Assembly: GCA_002118135.1 (NCBI GenBank)
Contig: BDIU01000107.1
Coordinates: 1 to 64,000, forward strand
Length of the DNA stretch: 64,000 nucleotides
Reading direction: 5' to 3'
DNA from: Trebouxia sp. TZW2008
Taxonomy: Eukaryota > Chlorophyta > Trebouxiophyceae > Trebouxiales > Trebouxiaceae
The stretch's first letter is position 1. The number at the start of each line of letters is the position of its first letter. The position numbers and the translations under genes are program-made. Shown piece by piece: positions 32,392 through 43,289 of this stretch. Under the pieces are notes generated by a model. That model searched no databases. It had not been told where the DNA came from and was given only the letters and a program-made list of their open reading frames with translations.

Positions 32392-32416
32392 AGGGTTTAG
32401 GTAAACCCTAAACCCT
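32392..32416. repeat. Head-to-head telomeric motif (interstitial)
   Basis: AGGGTTTAG, then GT, then AAACCCTAAACCCT: two and a half plant/algal-type TTTAGGG units in opposite orientations around a tiny centre. It marks the left edge of an unusual AT-rich hairpin block. Confidence 0.75.
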
Positions 32417-32469
32417 GATTTCACTGGGTCAGCGCTGCAAGGCTTGCTGCTTTGTACCTGTTAACTAAG

Positions 32470-32775
32470 GGACGACCTTAGAATATATTCTAGCTTTATT
32501 CTTATGTTTTTAAGAATATATTGCTGTTCGGCATTGCAGCCGATGGATGATATCCCAGGATGAAACCCAGGTATCCGTAACATTATTCTAGGATTTATTC
32601 TAGTGCCAGGATAGGGCATGTCGAGTGCCGGTGGAATAGTATTCTGCAGATATTATTCTAGGGATAAAATCTAGGGATTTTATCCTGTCAAAAAGGATAA
32701 AACCTCGCCGACCACGGTAAGGATACAATTCCGGTCCAGAAGGATTTTATCTCAAGATTTTATTCTTACAGGCAT
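32470..32775. other. AT-rich hairpin-dense block
   Basis: Composition and words change sharply here. Perfect inverted repeats include TAGAATATATTCTA (about 32478-32492), ATTCTTA...TAAGAAT (about 32498-32517) and GGATAAAATC TAGG GATTTTATCC (32662-32685). Further GGATAAAAcc and GGATTTTATC words follow at 32694 and 32741, and ATTCTAG occurs several times. No open frame is seen. It could be an organelle-derived insert, a foldback element or a structured RNA. Confidence 0.65.
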
Positions 32776-32888
32776 CGCAGCTAATGGCATTGAAAATGAA
32801 ATCATGCGGTTGATTTGCTAGTCTGCATAGAGCATCCAGCGACTAAAATCCTTTGCAGATAGCAGCAAGCAGGTCATGATCACATCAG

Positions 32889-33660
32889 CTAACGCTTCTT
32901 TCTTCTCCCTTCTGACTTTGGCATCCTAGTGCTCATGGAAGGCGCTCGCTGACGGGGTTGTTTGAAAGGCATACTGCCTCCAGTGACCCTAGCACCGGCT
33001 TGTTTCTTGCTGTTGGCTTGGGGCCCAGCACCCTGCAGAAAGGCGAGAGCAATGTCACATGTAACATGTTTGTACCTGCTTGATGTCAGTCTTTAAAGGC
33101 AAACAAAAACTTGATCAAGGCTGCAGAGGAGCAATGCACTGGCCATTCAGCCCTTGAATGTGATGTCCTGCTTTTCCAAAACCTCAAGCTCAAGTTGCAT
33201 CTGCTTGTGAGGCATGACATGCAGAACATGCATCAGTCATGCGCAATGACATGAGGGTGTGTGACCCAGCCTGGAACAAACACTGATGGCAAGGGTCACA
33301 CCACCTTCACTCATTGCGCGTGTTGCACGCACCATCTGCACTTCTTGCCCCAAGAGGGGTGCTCCTCTAGCTTTAGCCCATTAGTTGTAGTTTTGGAGCT
33401 AGTCTCTTACTGTTTCTGCGCTGTAAGTTTAGGTGGACTCAAGTGATCAGCTCACTTTGTTCAGCTCAAGCAGCCGCGCGACATCAGCAGCCTGGCCACA
33501 CACGCCCACGCATTTCACATTCTCTATCAAGTTTGTTGATGAGCAACTGCATCTGTGCTTGAAGTGTGCAGTCTCCGCTGGCAACAGCTGCATTGCAGCC
33601 TCCAACAGTGCCAAATGAGTGCAACAAAACTTTTGTGCACTCTCAAGTTGCATATGTCCT
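32889..33660 (-). CDS. Unassigned minus-strand gene, 3' exons
   Basis: The terminal exon 33032-32889 has a clean CTGCAG acceptor and 47 codons rich in Lys/Arg/Ser/Pro ending KSEGRRKKR and a stop. Upstream, 33660 to about 33463 is an open block beginning ATGCAACTTGAGAGTGC, reading LALLEAAMQLLPAETAHF and AADVARLLELNK before a GTGAGC donor. Between them 33215-33150 reads QMQLELEVLEKQDITFK but has no clear donor. The pieces look like a small helical protein with a basic tail. Family not recognised; the joins are unproven. Confidence 0.35.
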
Positions 33661-33989
33661 GGGCACGCAGTGAGATGCAATCTTGTTAGTTCGAGTAGAG
33701 CAGGCGGGCCCTGATGATAAATCTAGTTAGCACAAAACCTGATCATAGCATGTTGCATTTTGACTGGCAAGACAGACTCTGCAAACCCAGTCGCACTAGT
33801 TCTGTCATTTGCTGTTTGCTTTCCAGACTCATTCAGCATGAGAACAACCTTTTTTTGTCCTCTGCTCTCATGTTCGATTAGCTAAGAAATCAGGCGGCTG
33901 ACAACAGGGTTGACACAACTGCAGAGGTGCCTAGCACATTGGGCAGCAACTAGAACATCTGATAGCAAAACAGACAAGCTCAGCTTCTG

Positions 33990-34995
33990 GTCTCAACATT
34001 TTGTACGGTTCAATGTACTGTTGATGCCCAAATCAGCTGCATTGTAGACAGCAGCATGTGCATTGCATCTGTTGGCGTCTTGAATGTCACAAGTTGCGCT
34101 GGAGAACACCATGCTTGCCAGCAATGCTGCATTTGCATTTGCATGTGTTGCATGCCAAGTCCAATCACATCTATTCAGCTTCTGCTTTTGTAGTACATGA
34201 TGTGTAGCTTGGCACTTCACTGTTGCCAATACGGCTGCATTGCAGACACCAGTGCGTGCAATGCACGGGGCAAGCTGTTGCATATCCCAGCATCAGATAT
34301 AGCTGGGCTTTATATGCTGAGAAAACCTCCCAGCATATAAGGCTCTTTTGTACCTGACAATGCGATACAAGACAGGAGCCCCACTGGAGTTGCCATGCTT
34401 GCTGAGCTGCCTCAACGTTGGAACGTCTCCAAGAATCAGAACAGCTTGTGACTTCTATATTGGAATGCATGACACAAGCCTTGCAATTGCTGGAACATGC
34501 TATGCTTGCCAAGCTGCTGGCAGCGCTAATGCGCTCGCATGTGTCGCATGCCAGGCGCAAACACACCCAGTCAGCTTTTACATGAGCAGAACGCTTTACA
34601 CAGTTCAGCACACTGCTGTTGCCCAATCCAGCTGCATTGTAGACATCAGTAGGGGTATTGCATGAGGTAAGCTATTGCATATCCCAACATAAGGTACAGG
34701 TACAGGTATGGCCTTGTACGCTGAGCAACTCTCCAAGCGTACAAGGTGGTTCTGTACCTGATGATGGGATATCAGACATGAGCGCCACTGCAGCATGCCA
34801 TGCTTGTTCAGCTGCCATTGTTTACATGTTTCCAAATATCAAAAGTACTTGTGTACTCGATGGTGGAATACAAGACTTGAGCCCCACTGCAGCATGCCAT
34901 GCTTGCTGAGCCGTCACATGATGTTGAGTGTATTCCTGCATTGAAACAGCTTGTGCATCTAGTGGTGAGACACAAGTCTTATTGGGTCATCCTTG
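33990..34995. repeat. Tandem array of about 340-bp units with internal hairpins
   Basis: Units start near 33990, 34330 and 34670, with shorter copies near 34840 and 34950. Shared words include GCTGCATTGYAGACA, GTTGCATATCCCA, TGTACCTGA..ATG and GCCCCACTG..GCCATGCTTG. Two units hold long hairpins (34305-34345 and 34712-34746). Minus-strand frames stay partly alike between units (SCLVSHCQVQ and SCLISHHQVQ, SAYKA in both), so the units may be duplicated exons. Confidence 0.7.
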
Positions 34996-35211
34996 CTCGC
35001 CATTCAATACACTCACAGACACACACACGCTTACACAAACATGACATAACACTGAAAAATGCTTAGTAATAGCAAATGGTCAGTGGTCAGTGTTGTTAAA
35101 TATACATATTGTCAATGACAGTAGGCGCAGAGGTTGTGCAGATTGGGATCAAACGTTTTATTGCTGTAGGGTGACTTGTGCTTCTGAATGTTGAAGGTCA
35201 ACAGATGTCAC

Positions 35212-36206
35212 CTGCCTGGCGTGAGGCTTGATGGCTCATCATTGCCCTTCACCTTGAATGGCCACCATTTGCTATGCAACTCAAGAGCTTGTTCCTCAGA
35301 TCTTGGCAGGGCTTGATTAGGTTTGGAAATGATGAAGTCATGCACAATCCTTGCAAGCTTCTTGGCAGGGCCATTGGTCAGCCTGCAGAGCACTTTTTAC
35401 ATGTCAGCATGCTTTGGCTGTCATGATGCACAATACATGATGTCTTGTTCCGTGCAGGTGTCAAGCGCTGCTGAAGTTGCAGAGCAAGAAGCCTAGCGCA
35501 AGCACCCAATGTGCTGACCTGATCGTGAGATATGCAACAATGAAGATCTGCATCAGGTGAGCTTACCATACTTTTGACAAAATGACTGTTGCTGTGTGTT
35601 TGCTTGACGGGTGACGGGGCAATGTAGAATGCAGAAGCATCCAATGAAACCCGGCAAGGGGACCAAGCAGCCTTGTGGGCATCTGTTGGCCAACTGCATA
35701 CCCCAACCGCGTCCCTCTGGTGCAACAAACTTGTCAAAGACTGTGATATGCCTCGCTTGGTACAATGCTTGATGGAAGACATTTCCCTGCTGATGTGTGC
35801 TGAGATTTGATGGTGTCAGCACAAGACCTGGGCCACGAACCCAGTCTGAGTGCCTGAGCTTTTAATAGCAAAACTCTGGTCCTTGGCGGGATATGTGGCC
35901 AAGGTGGTCTGTCAACCGCGTCAGCTTGGTCGTCTGAAAGCTGTGGGCACATTCCTGCTTCTGCCCCTGGCTTCATGACATGATGCTGAGGCAGTAGCTG
36001 AACTGTTCAACGACAATATCCTGAAGCTTCTTTGCATGCCAGTGGCTGTTGGCCTTGGCAGAAGTACAGAATGTACCAGCAGTCTTGCACAGTCTTGTTG
36101 CGACTTTGTCCCAGATTCTCACAATGCCAGGAGCCTTGGACAATAGCCGATGCAAGCCTGTTGGTGTCTCTGTACCTGTGTCAAACACCTCATCTTTGGA
36201 TATGCC
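35212..36206 (-). CDS. Unassigned minus-strand exons
   Basis: Exon-like blocks in transcription order: one starting 36206 after a TGCAG acceptor (GISKDEVF, then GLHRLLSKAPGIVRIWDKVA); 35782-35567 (KRGISQSLTSLLHQRDAVGV, donor ATGGTAAGC); 35527 to about 35450 (STLGACARLLALQLQQRL); and 35382-35212 (CTGCAG acceptor, LTNGPAKKLARIVHDFIISK, donor CAGGTGACA). GC content and open frames are coding-like. Phases between the last two blocks do not match, so the model is incomplete. It may continue into the 3' exons at 33.7-32.9 kb as one gene. I do not recognise the protein. Confidence 0.38.
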
Positions 36207-36539
36207 CTGCATTCAAGACAGGGGCAGTCCAAAGTCTTGAGCTATGTGGCTGCAAAGTGACTTGTGCCTTCGCAAATTGGAAAGCAAGAGACCCTGTATC
36301 ACCTACTCAGCATGCAGGCTGATATGGAGTCTCTGCTTTCCAACTTGCAAGGCCGCAAATTGATCCGCAGCCAGAGAGCATGTTGCTCCAACCTAGTTAG
36401 GGCATAAATTGCATCAGCAACACATTCAGCAGATATGCAAAAAGCTGTGCTGCTTGTGTTTAGCCAGAAACACCTCTGGTAAAGTTGCTATGGGTAGCAG
36501 CTGGGCTTGAAGGTGTTCTGACACATGGCACCATCTTGT

Positions 36540-37370
36540 ATGCTTTTGAGTTTCATGAGCAGTAGCTGCTGAGCACCGTGCCAAACTGCAAACAAGTGCA
36601 CTCATATCGCAAGGCTTGCAAGTTGTCTGAGGTGATCAAAAACACAAGGTCAGCAGAAGGCAAGTGATGCAGCAGCTTACAGTAGGTACTCAAGATACTA
36701 GGGTCTGCAATGCAGCCAGAGTATTTGCAGTGCATGCGGTAAGATGTTGCAGCCCACAGCTTTTGCTGACATTGTGTTTTGATCAAGCAGTGGACCATTC
36801 AAACTAAGCCGAAAAGCCTCCAGTGCAGTTGTGCCAAACACAGTCAGCCCAGCACAAATCTGCCCGTAGCTAATGTCAAACTGCCATCAATGCTGATGCG
36901 ACTGCACGAGGTGCATTGTCAAGGTCACCAAGGCCATGCCTGCAGCGTCTGCTCCATGAAACGCTTGCAACTTGGTCACCTGCAACTGTGTGTTTCATGG
37001 TCTCTGCCTGCCTTGCCTGTGACAAAACGTAAACTCTTGTACAGTCATTTGGTTGCCAATTGCATTGTGTCATGTTTTGCTTGACTGCATGTAAATTGTC
37101 TGCAGATGTTGAGCCTACAGGCAAGCCATTGTCAGCTGTTTCTGACAGATTCAGAAGGCATATGGCTTGACAACCGTCACATCTGTGTTGCTGCAAGATC
37201 AAAATGCATGAAGAGTGCAGAGCTTGCTGACTTGCGTGCCCTCAATCAGTCTGAAACCTTTATCTGATTGAATGGCATTGCTAGAGCCACTATGATAACT
37301 ATGCCATTACGCATACCTGGTGCATGTCCTTGAACTCATGCTCAGCCCACTGATGGCCGAGGCTCGATGA
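36540..37370. repeat. Segmental duplication, copy A (partner 40190-40880)
   Basis: Shared blocks in the same order include TGAGCACYGTGCC, TGCAATGCAGSCAGAGTAT, CAGCCCAGCACAAATCTGCC, CTTGCTGACTTGCGTGCCC and GCATACCTGGTGCATGTC. The separation is about 3.65 kb. Both copies end in a minus-strand exon-like piece with a CACCAGGTATGC donor (AEHEFKDMHQ in this copy). Confidence 0.8.
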
Positions 37371-38319
37371 GGAATGCACAGTGGCAGGAAGCTCAGCATG
37401 GCCCTGCCAGCAGTGTTCATCAGCTCAGATGCTTGACTCAAAAGGCATCGGCTTGACGTGTCACCCTGGTCAGCAATTCAGACACTGCACTTGTGTAAAA
37501 CTATGCTACAGTTCTGCCAAGGTTGTCATTGGGAAGTTTGATGCAAGAGTGCAACAAATTCAGCCGTCGGTCAACTACAATGTACACGGTGCTTTGCACT
37601 GAACGTCTATGTGGGTGCTGATCAAGCATTAGTCTGTCAAGTCTTGTGCAAACTGAAGTTCATGCTTTGTGGCTGCTGAGCGACTTGTGATCCTGCAAGT
37701 TGGAGCACCAGAGATGTTCATCACTTGCCCAGCATGAGGCAAGCTGATGAAGTTCTTTGTTGCTTGTAATTGCAAGACTATCAGTCACTTTGCAGGCAGA
37801 GGGCGCGTCACTTCCATGTGAGCAGGCCACAGATTGCATCAGCAACATATGCGGAGCAGCACAAGCCTTTTTGCCACGGCCATTGCTCAATCAGCTGCTC
37901 TTCCAGCATGATAGACGTTCAGTCATAAGGACTAGCTTGATGCTTCCTGTATCATGCACTGACTGCTCACTTCCTCAACAACCAGATTGCAATGTGCATG
38001 GAGCTGTGTCCACTGCCTGGAATTAAGTTCTGAGGTCAAAACAGACTGGAGCAATACAGCATGGCTTAGTTTGAGACTAATTCAGACTCTGTAAAGTCCA
38101 ACGGTCACTCTTGGTGTTGTTGCACCTTCTGGCTGCACTGCAGACAAGGATTTGTGTGCATCAAACACCAAACATCCCGCGCCCCCTTCCCCCCCCCTCC
38201 CGGGCCCCTAGCCAAATTGTTCACAGCACTACCCAATCAAACAGCATTGCTGAGGACAGGGAAAGAATTTGATGTGGAGAACAGCGTGCTCACCTTTTGC
38301 CTGAGCATGGTCCTATGTC

Positions 38320-38620
38320 ATAACATGGTGCCACCATGGTTTGCAAGGACAGCATCTTCAGATTTCATAGCAATTTGATGACTGTGACTTCTGTCAAAGC
38401 TGCATAGTTGAATCTCCGTAGCTTTGTCAAAGACCACATTCACTGGCATTGCCCTGAGGTAAGGGGCCATCTTGTTGAACATCTCATGCTGAAGCAACAG
38501 CTGAGCAAGTGAGGTTTGCAAGGTTAGTGTTTTCAGATCTCATATCATTCAGTGACTGTGGTGTCTGATCAAGGCGCATTGCTGTACTTTGTCAGACGCC
38601 ACATTTTGTGGCATGCCATG
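38320..38620 (-). other. Exon-like block with partial copy
   Basis: The minus frame reads LLLQHEMFNKMAPYLRAMPV and NVVFDKATEIQ after a TTGCTCAG acceptor, ending before 38320. A decayed copy lies upstream in transcription order at about 38620-38540 (AMPQNVASDKVQ). Probably exonic, family unknown. Confidence 0.3.
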
Positions 38621-38639
38621 GTTGTAGCACCATGGCGTG

Positions 38640-39770
38640 TACATACCTAGTTGCTGGGTGCCAAAGCCTGCCCAGCAAGATGATTGAATGAATGATCATG
38701 TCATGACACAGCTGGTGCCATTGCATTAGCTGAGCTTTGCATGGTGATGTCCTCCAACTCACGGCATACCAGTGGCTGTGGCAAATGAAGCAGGTACAGA
38801 GATGGCTGACAAGTTTGTTGCAGCTTTGTTCCACGCGTTGTCAACGCGCATTGCAAGAGCCTGGCACGCCACAAAAAAATAAAAGAGAGTTCATAAAAAA
38901 GAAATGTTTTTAGCCTGGCACGTTACAGACCTATTGGTCATCTGTGTACTTGTGGCAATCATCTCACATTTGGGCATGCCATGAACTCTCAAGACATGGT
39001 CTTCGTTTGAAGTCTTTGCTTGATCCAGCTGTGGCCTCAGCATCAGATGTGTCACTACAAGGTGCCAAACATGCCATCTTGGTCAGTTGCACCATTGGCT
39101 CAGACATTGCTATACGCCTTTTGTAGATTTTGGGCAAGTGCGGTAGAGCAATGTTGCCAGACTGCATGGTATGCCAATTTGTGCGTTGTCCTACACAGGT
39201 ACAAAGATTACCAAAAGTTTGGCTGCAGCTTTGTTCTGAGAATTGCCAATGGCATCACTGCAATGGCTCTGCAGCGGACCTATTGGTAGCCTCTGAACCT
39301 GTGTCATTCATCTCATAAGCAGGCCTGCCGTGACTTCTGGAGACATGGCCTTTGATAGACCATCCTCTTGTGCACACAAGGCCTAAGCATCGTCTCTGTC
39401 ATGAGAAGGTGCCAGCTGTCCAATCTTGGCCAGTTGCACCAGTGCCACAAACATCACTGTACGCACTAGTATGGTAATGGTTTGGGCAAGTTTGGAAGGT
39501 CAATGTTGACAGACTGCATGGCATGCCATTTGCTGTGATGTCTAACACAGGTACAGAGTTCACCAACAGTTTTGCTGTTTGCAAGCTTAAGCTGTTTGCA
39601 AGCTTAAGCTGTTTGCTAAGTATCACAGGTGTTGGCATGCCATGGATCGGCAGGTCTTGTCCTTCACAGCTGAGCTGCTGCCTCAGCATCTTCTGTGTCT
39701 TGACACAGTGCCAGATGTATCATCTTGGTCAGTTCAGCCCCTGAAAGCAAGATATGCGCGTTCATTGCCA
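38640..39770. repeat. Tandem array of about 345-bp units (minus-strand exon copies)
   Basis: Units begin near 38700, 39050, 39400 and 39700. Shared plus-strand words are AAGGTGCCA, TCTTGGYCAGTTGCACCA, TTTGGGCAAGT, GACTGCATGGYATGCC and CACAGGTACARAG. Minus-strand reading gives repeated QLTKMACLAPC and DTSDAEA-like words and pieces related to the exon at 36206. Confidence 0.65.
39574..39614. repeat. 17-bp tandem repeat, 2.4 units
   Basis: GCTGTTTGCAAGCTTAA is repeated twice exactly and followed by GCTGTTT. Each unit contains the palindrome GCAAGCTTAAGC-like core. Confidence 0.95.
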
Positions 39771-39841
39771 AAATGCTGGCAAGTGCATGTCAACCCTACA
39801 CACACCAAGTCTGCTTGTATCAACACAAGCACGTTGTGCTT

Positions 39842-40023
39842 GCCGGGTTGCTGCACCTGCATATGGTGTGTGTCAAGCCCACACATGCTTATAACGAGCC
39901 TGACAAGCATGTCTTCTACGTCCTTTTGGTTCACAAATGAATTGGTACACATGTTGGTCCGGCTTGTTACTGACATGTGCGGGCTTCACACGCAGCACAG
40001 GCAAGTGCAGCAACAGCACATGC
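39842..40023. repeat. Inverted repeat with about 80-base arms
   Basis: The reverse complement of 39842-39923 aligns with 39943-40023 at roughly 75 percent identity (ATGCTTGTCAGGCTCGTTAT versus ATGTTGGTCCGGCTTGTTAC, and GGTGCAGCAACCCGGCAAGC versus AAGTGCAGCAACAGCACATG). The loop is about 20 bases. A transcript would form one long imperfect hairpin. Confidence 0.75.
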
Positions 40024-40859
40024 AGTTTTGCAACTGCAGCGTGACAATGTTGCTACACTCAGGACTAGGCTGTTCTGGTTTCACCTTCAGCAGACCAACA
40101 TGCATGGTATGTTGTGCTGACAACAGGTACAAACTGATTCTTGTGGCAATCACTCCGTATCATGGCCATTATTTGGTGTCATGAGCAATAGTTGATGAGC
40201 ACTGTGCCGTATTATTGAGCAGTGCACACATGCCACAAGTCTTGCAACTCGTCTGCGTTGACCAGGAGAGCACTGTCAGCAGAAGCGAAGTTATGCACCA
40301 GCTTTTTGCAGGCATCGCATCTATTAGAGTCTGCAATGCAGGCAGAGTATGTGCAATGCATGCAGCAAGATGTTGCAGCACACAGCGTTTGCTAACACTG
40401 TCTTTTGATCGACCAGCGGCTCAGCTCAGACGAGTCTCAAGCCTTCGGTGCAGTTGTGCCAGACACAGTCAGCCCAGCACAAATCTGCCCGTAAGCTAAT
40501 GTCAGACTACCGTCAATGCTGATGCACCTGCATGGGGTGCATTGTCAAGTCTAGAAACGCCATGCCTTTAGCTTTTGCTCCATGTCACACTTTGCCTTAG
40601 CTACACCACACATCAGCAACCCCCTCGCCCTTCCTCCCCCACCCGTTGCCTCAGCATTGGTGGTGGATGGAAAACGAGATACTGATCCCGTTGGCACCAT
40701 GTCACGGCACAAATTTATGCTGAGGCAAGAACCAAGTGTAAAATTTTGAAGAGACAAATCTTTCATAGCTTGCTGACTTGCGTGCCCTCAATCAACCTGA
40801 AACCTTAATCTGATTGATTGGCATTGCTGGAGCCACTATGATACACTGCCATTCTGCAT

Positions 40860-41890
40860 ACCTGGTGCATGTCAGCTTGGTCAGGGATTCTGTATTCCTG
40901 TTCTGTTGCCTCAGACGTGATTGGCAGAGAGGGCCATCTCGAGCTTTTGGCCACCATGCACACTTGAAGACTCATCTTGAACTCGTCTTCTTGTAAGCAC
41001 AAGTTCCAGGAACTTCGGAAGTCCTTCAACTATGCACAGCGGTAACACGCTGAGGAATGCTTTGTCTTCAGTGCTTGTCCCTCCAGATACTCAGTGTACT
41101 CAGGTAGCATTCCTGGGGATTCAGTCACTTCATGCAAAGTTTGGTCAGGGGTTGTGTACCCCTATTCTGTAGCCTCAGACCTGACTGGCATTGAAGGGCT
41201 GTCCTAAGCTTGTCTACCATGCATACCTGAAGACTCATCTTGAACTCGTGCTCTTGTAAGCACCAGTTTCAGGAAGTCCTTCAAGTATGCACAGCGGTAC
41301 CAAGCTGAGGAATGCTTTGTCTTCAGTGCTTGTCCCTACAGATACTCAGTGTATTCAGGTAACACGCCTGGAGATTCAGTCACTTCATGCAAAGCTTGGT
41401 CAGGGGGTTGTGTATTCCTGTTCTGTTGCCTCAGACGTGATTGGCAGTGAGAGGGCCATCTCGAGCTTTTGGCCACCATGCATACCTCAAATACTCGCTT
41501 GAAATCGTTCTTTGTCAAGCATGATCTCAACCATGTTTGAGGTCTGCATGGTGGTAAAGAGCTGAGGAATGCTCTGCCTTCAGTGTTTGTCCCTGCAGAT
41601 GTTTATGGGATGGGATGCTGATGCACCTCCAAGCAGCAAAGGTTTAATCAGGCATTGTGCATGCGCCTTCTGTAGCTCCAGACCTGAATGTCATCAAAGG
41701 CTTTCTGACTCAGTGGCCACTACGCACAGCTGGAGTCCTCGCTGGAACTCTTTCTGTTTTCAGCAAGAGTTACAACAAGACTTTCACGTACGTACAGTGG
41801 TGACAAGCTAAGGAATGCTTTGCGTCCACTGCTTGTCCCTCTAGACGCTCATTGCACTCAGCTTGCAAGGTGACATCAGCTGCAGTCATG
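40860..41890. repeat. Tandem array of about 245-255-bp units, four copies
   Basis: The marker GAGGAATGCTTTGTCTTCAG with TGCTTGTCCCT recurs at about 41051, 41298, 41562 and 41810. CTTGGTCAGGG and GTTGCCTCAGACSTGATTGG recur between. On the minus strand each unit carries an EFKMSLQ-like stretch with a GTATGCAT donor, similar to the AEHEFKDMHQ exon end at 37350-37320. Confidence 0.85.
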
Positions 41891-42209
41891 ACGTCTGACC
41901 AACAGCTTGGCCACTGGTGGTTGTGTGTCAGCGTCTTCACAAATTAAGTTTTAATCCATTTGAAAACTAACAAATACAAAAAAAGCAGCAGTACAACGAC
42001 CCTTCTTGGCGCAACAAGATGCGCGACTTGTATTTCAAGGTGAACCCCACAGACAGCTTCTTTGTTGCTTTAGCCTACTGCAGGGCTTGCCATGACATTG
42101 CACCAGTGCCAACAACATGCTTGCATGCTAACTCATGCACCGCCGACTTTTTGGCAGCGCCACATTTGTGTATCACTGATGCACCATGTGCAGTCCGCAG
42201 TACCATGCT

Positions 42210-42620
42210 GTCTGGCTACACAGCGACTTGTGGTCTTGCAAGTTGGGGGATCAGATTTGTCAGTTGCCTGATGTGAGGCCTGATGACTGTCTCGTCCCAC
42301 ATCTTCCATGACCGCAAATCACTCTGCAGCTAAAGAGCATGTTACTCCACAGTGGGTGCAGCGTTAATCAGAGCAGAGATTGAGAGGTTGTGCACAAACC
42401 ATTGCATCAGTGTCAAAGGGTACATCACACCCAGACATTGTGGATGTCAGAGTTGCACGCTCTGCAGCTACAAAGTGACGTGGTCTTGCAAGTTAGGGGA
42501 TGAGATTTGTCAGTTGCCTGATGTGAGGCCTGATGACAATTTCATCCCATAGCTTCCAAGACCACAACTCATTTTGCAGCCGAAGCGCATGTTACTTTGA
42601 AGTATCACTAGCCAAAGAAT
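42210..42620. repeat. Tandem pair of a dispersed repeat
   Basis: GTGGTCTTGCAAGTTRGGGG and GATTTGTCAGTTGCCTGATG appear at about 42231 and 42481 with the same following stretch (GAGGCCTGATGAC...TCATCCCA) and an AGCRCATGTTACT end. Same family as 30780-31070. Confidence 0.85.
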
Positions 42621-43289
42621 CATGAGGTGGTGCACAGGTTTCGTTGGTATGGTCCACAGTCAGCTTGCAGAGGATTCAACAACCATCACAGTAGTGTTGG
42701 GGCAAGCACTACTGAGCCAGGACTGCAGGAGCTTGCTGCTCTGCACTTTTCAAGACCAGCTGATCTCTTCAGGATGCGCACGCAACCTGAACAACTGTCA
42801 CAATAGTGCCGGGGTACCCATGTGTACGTTCACTAGGTCAGGACTCAAGGGCTTGCTGCTTTGCATCTGCTTGAACGCATGCTCTAGATATACATATGCC
42901 AACAAAGCTGGACGCTACGGTACGGCGACGCACAGCTCCTCTCTTCTGTGGTTGCTGTGCCTTGCTTTCTGCAGTGTCAAGTTCAGTTGGGGTTTGCTCC
43001 TGGGGCTGATTTCAAGTATGTGTAAGAAGTATGCCGTACAAGATCAGGATGAGGTTTGGCAATGTCAGCTTAACACCTGGCAAAAGCAACCAGACCAAGC
43101 ACCATGGCTCTGTTGCACAAACCCCAGGCATACCATGTGGGTGCTTGAAACAATAAGCAACATCAACAGCATTCAACTGGGCAATGCACCCAGATGGAGT
43201 GCCTTGGCTCTGTGCAGCAAAATAATGGGATTTAGTCTGCATGCCATGACTAATTTCGTTACTGCTGAGCTATAGCTCTTCGTCTTCAC

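Noticed and set aside
42622..43275. 217-codon plus-strand open frame
   Set aside because: It crosses a 120-bp tandem duplication, has no recognisable domain and no coding-like composition; probably chance.
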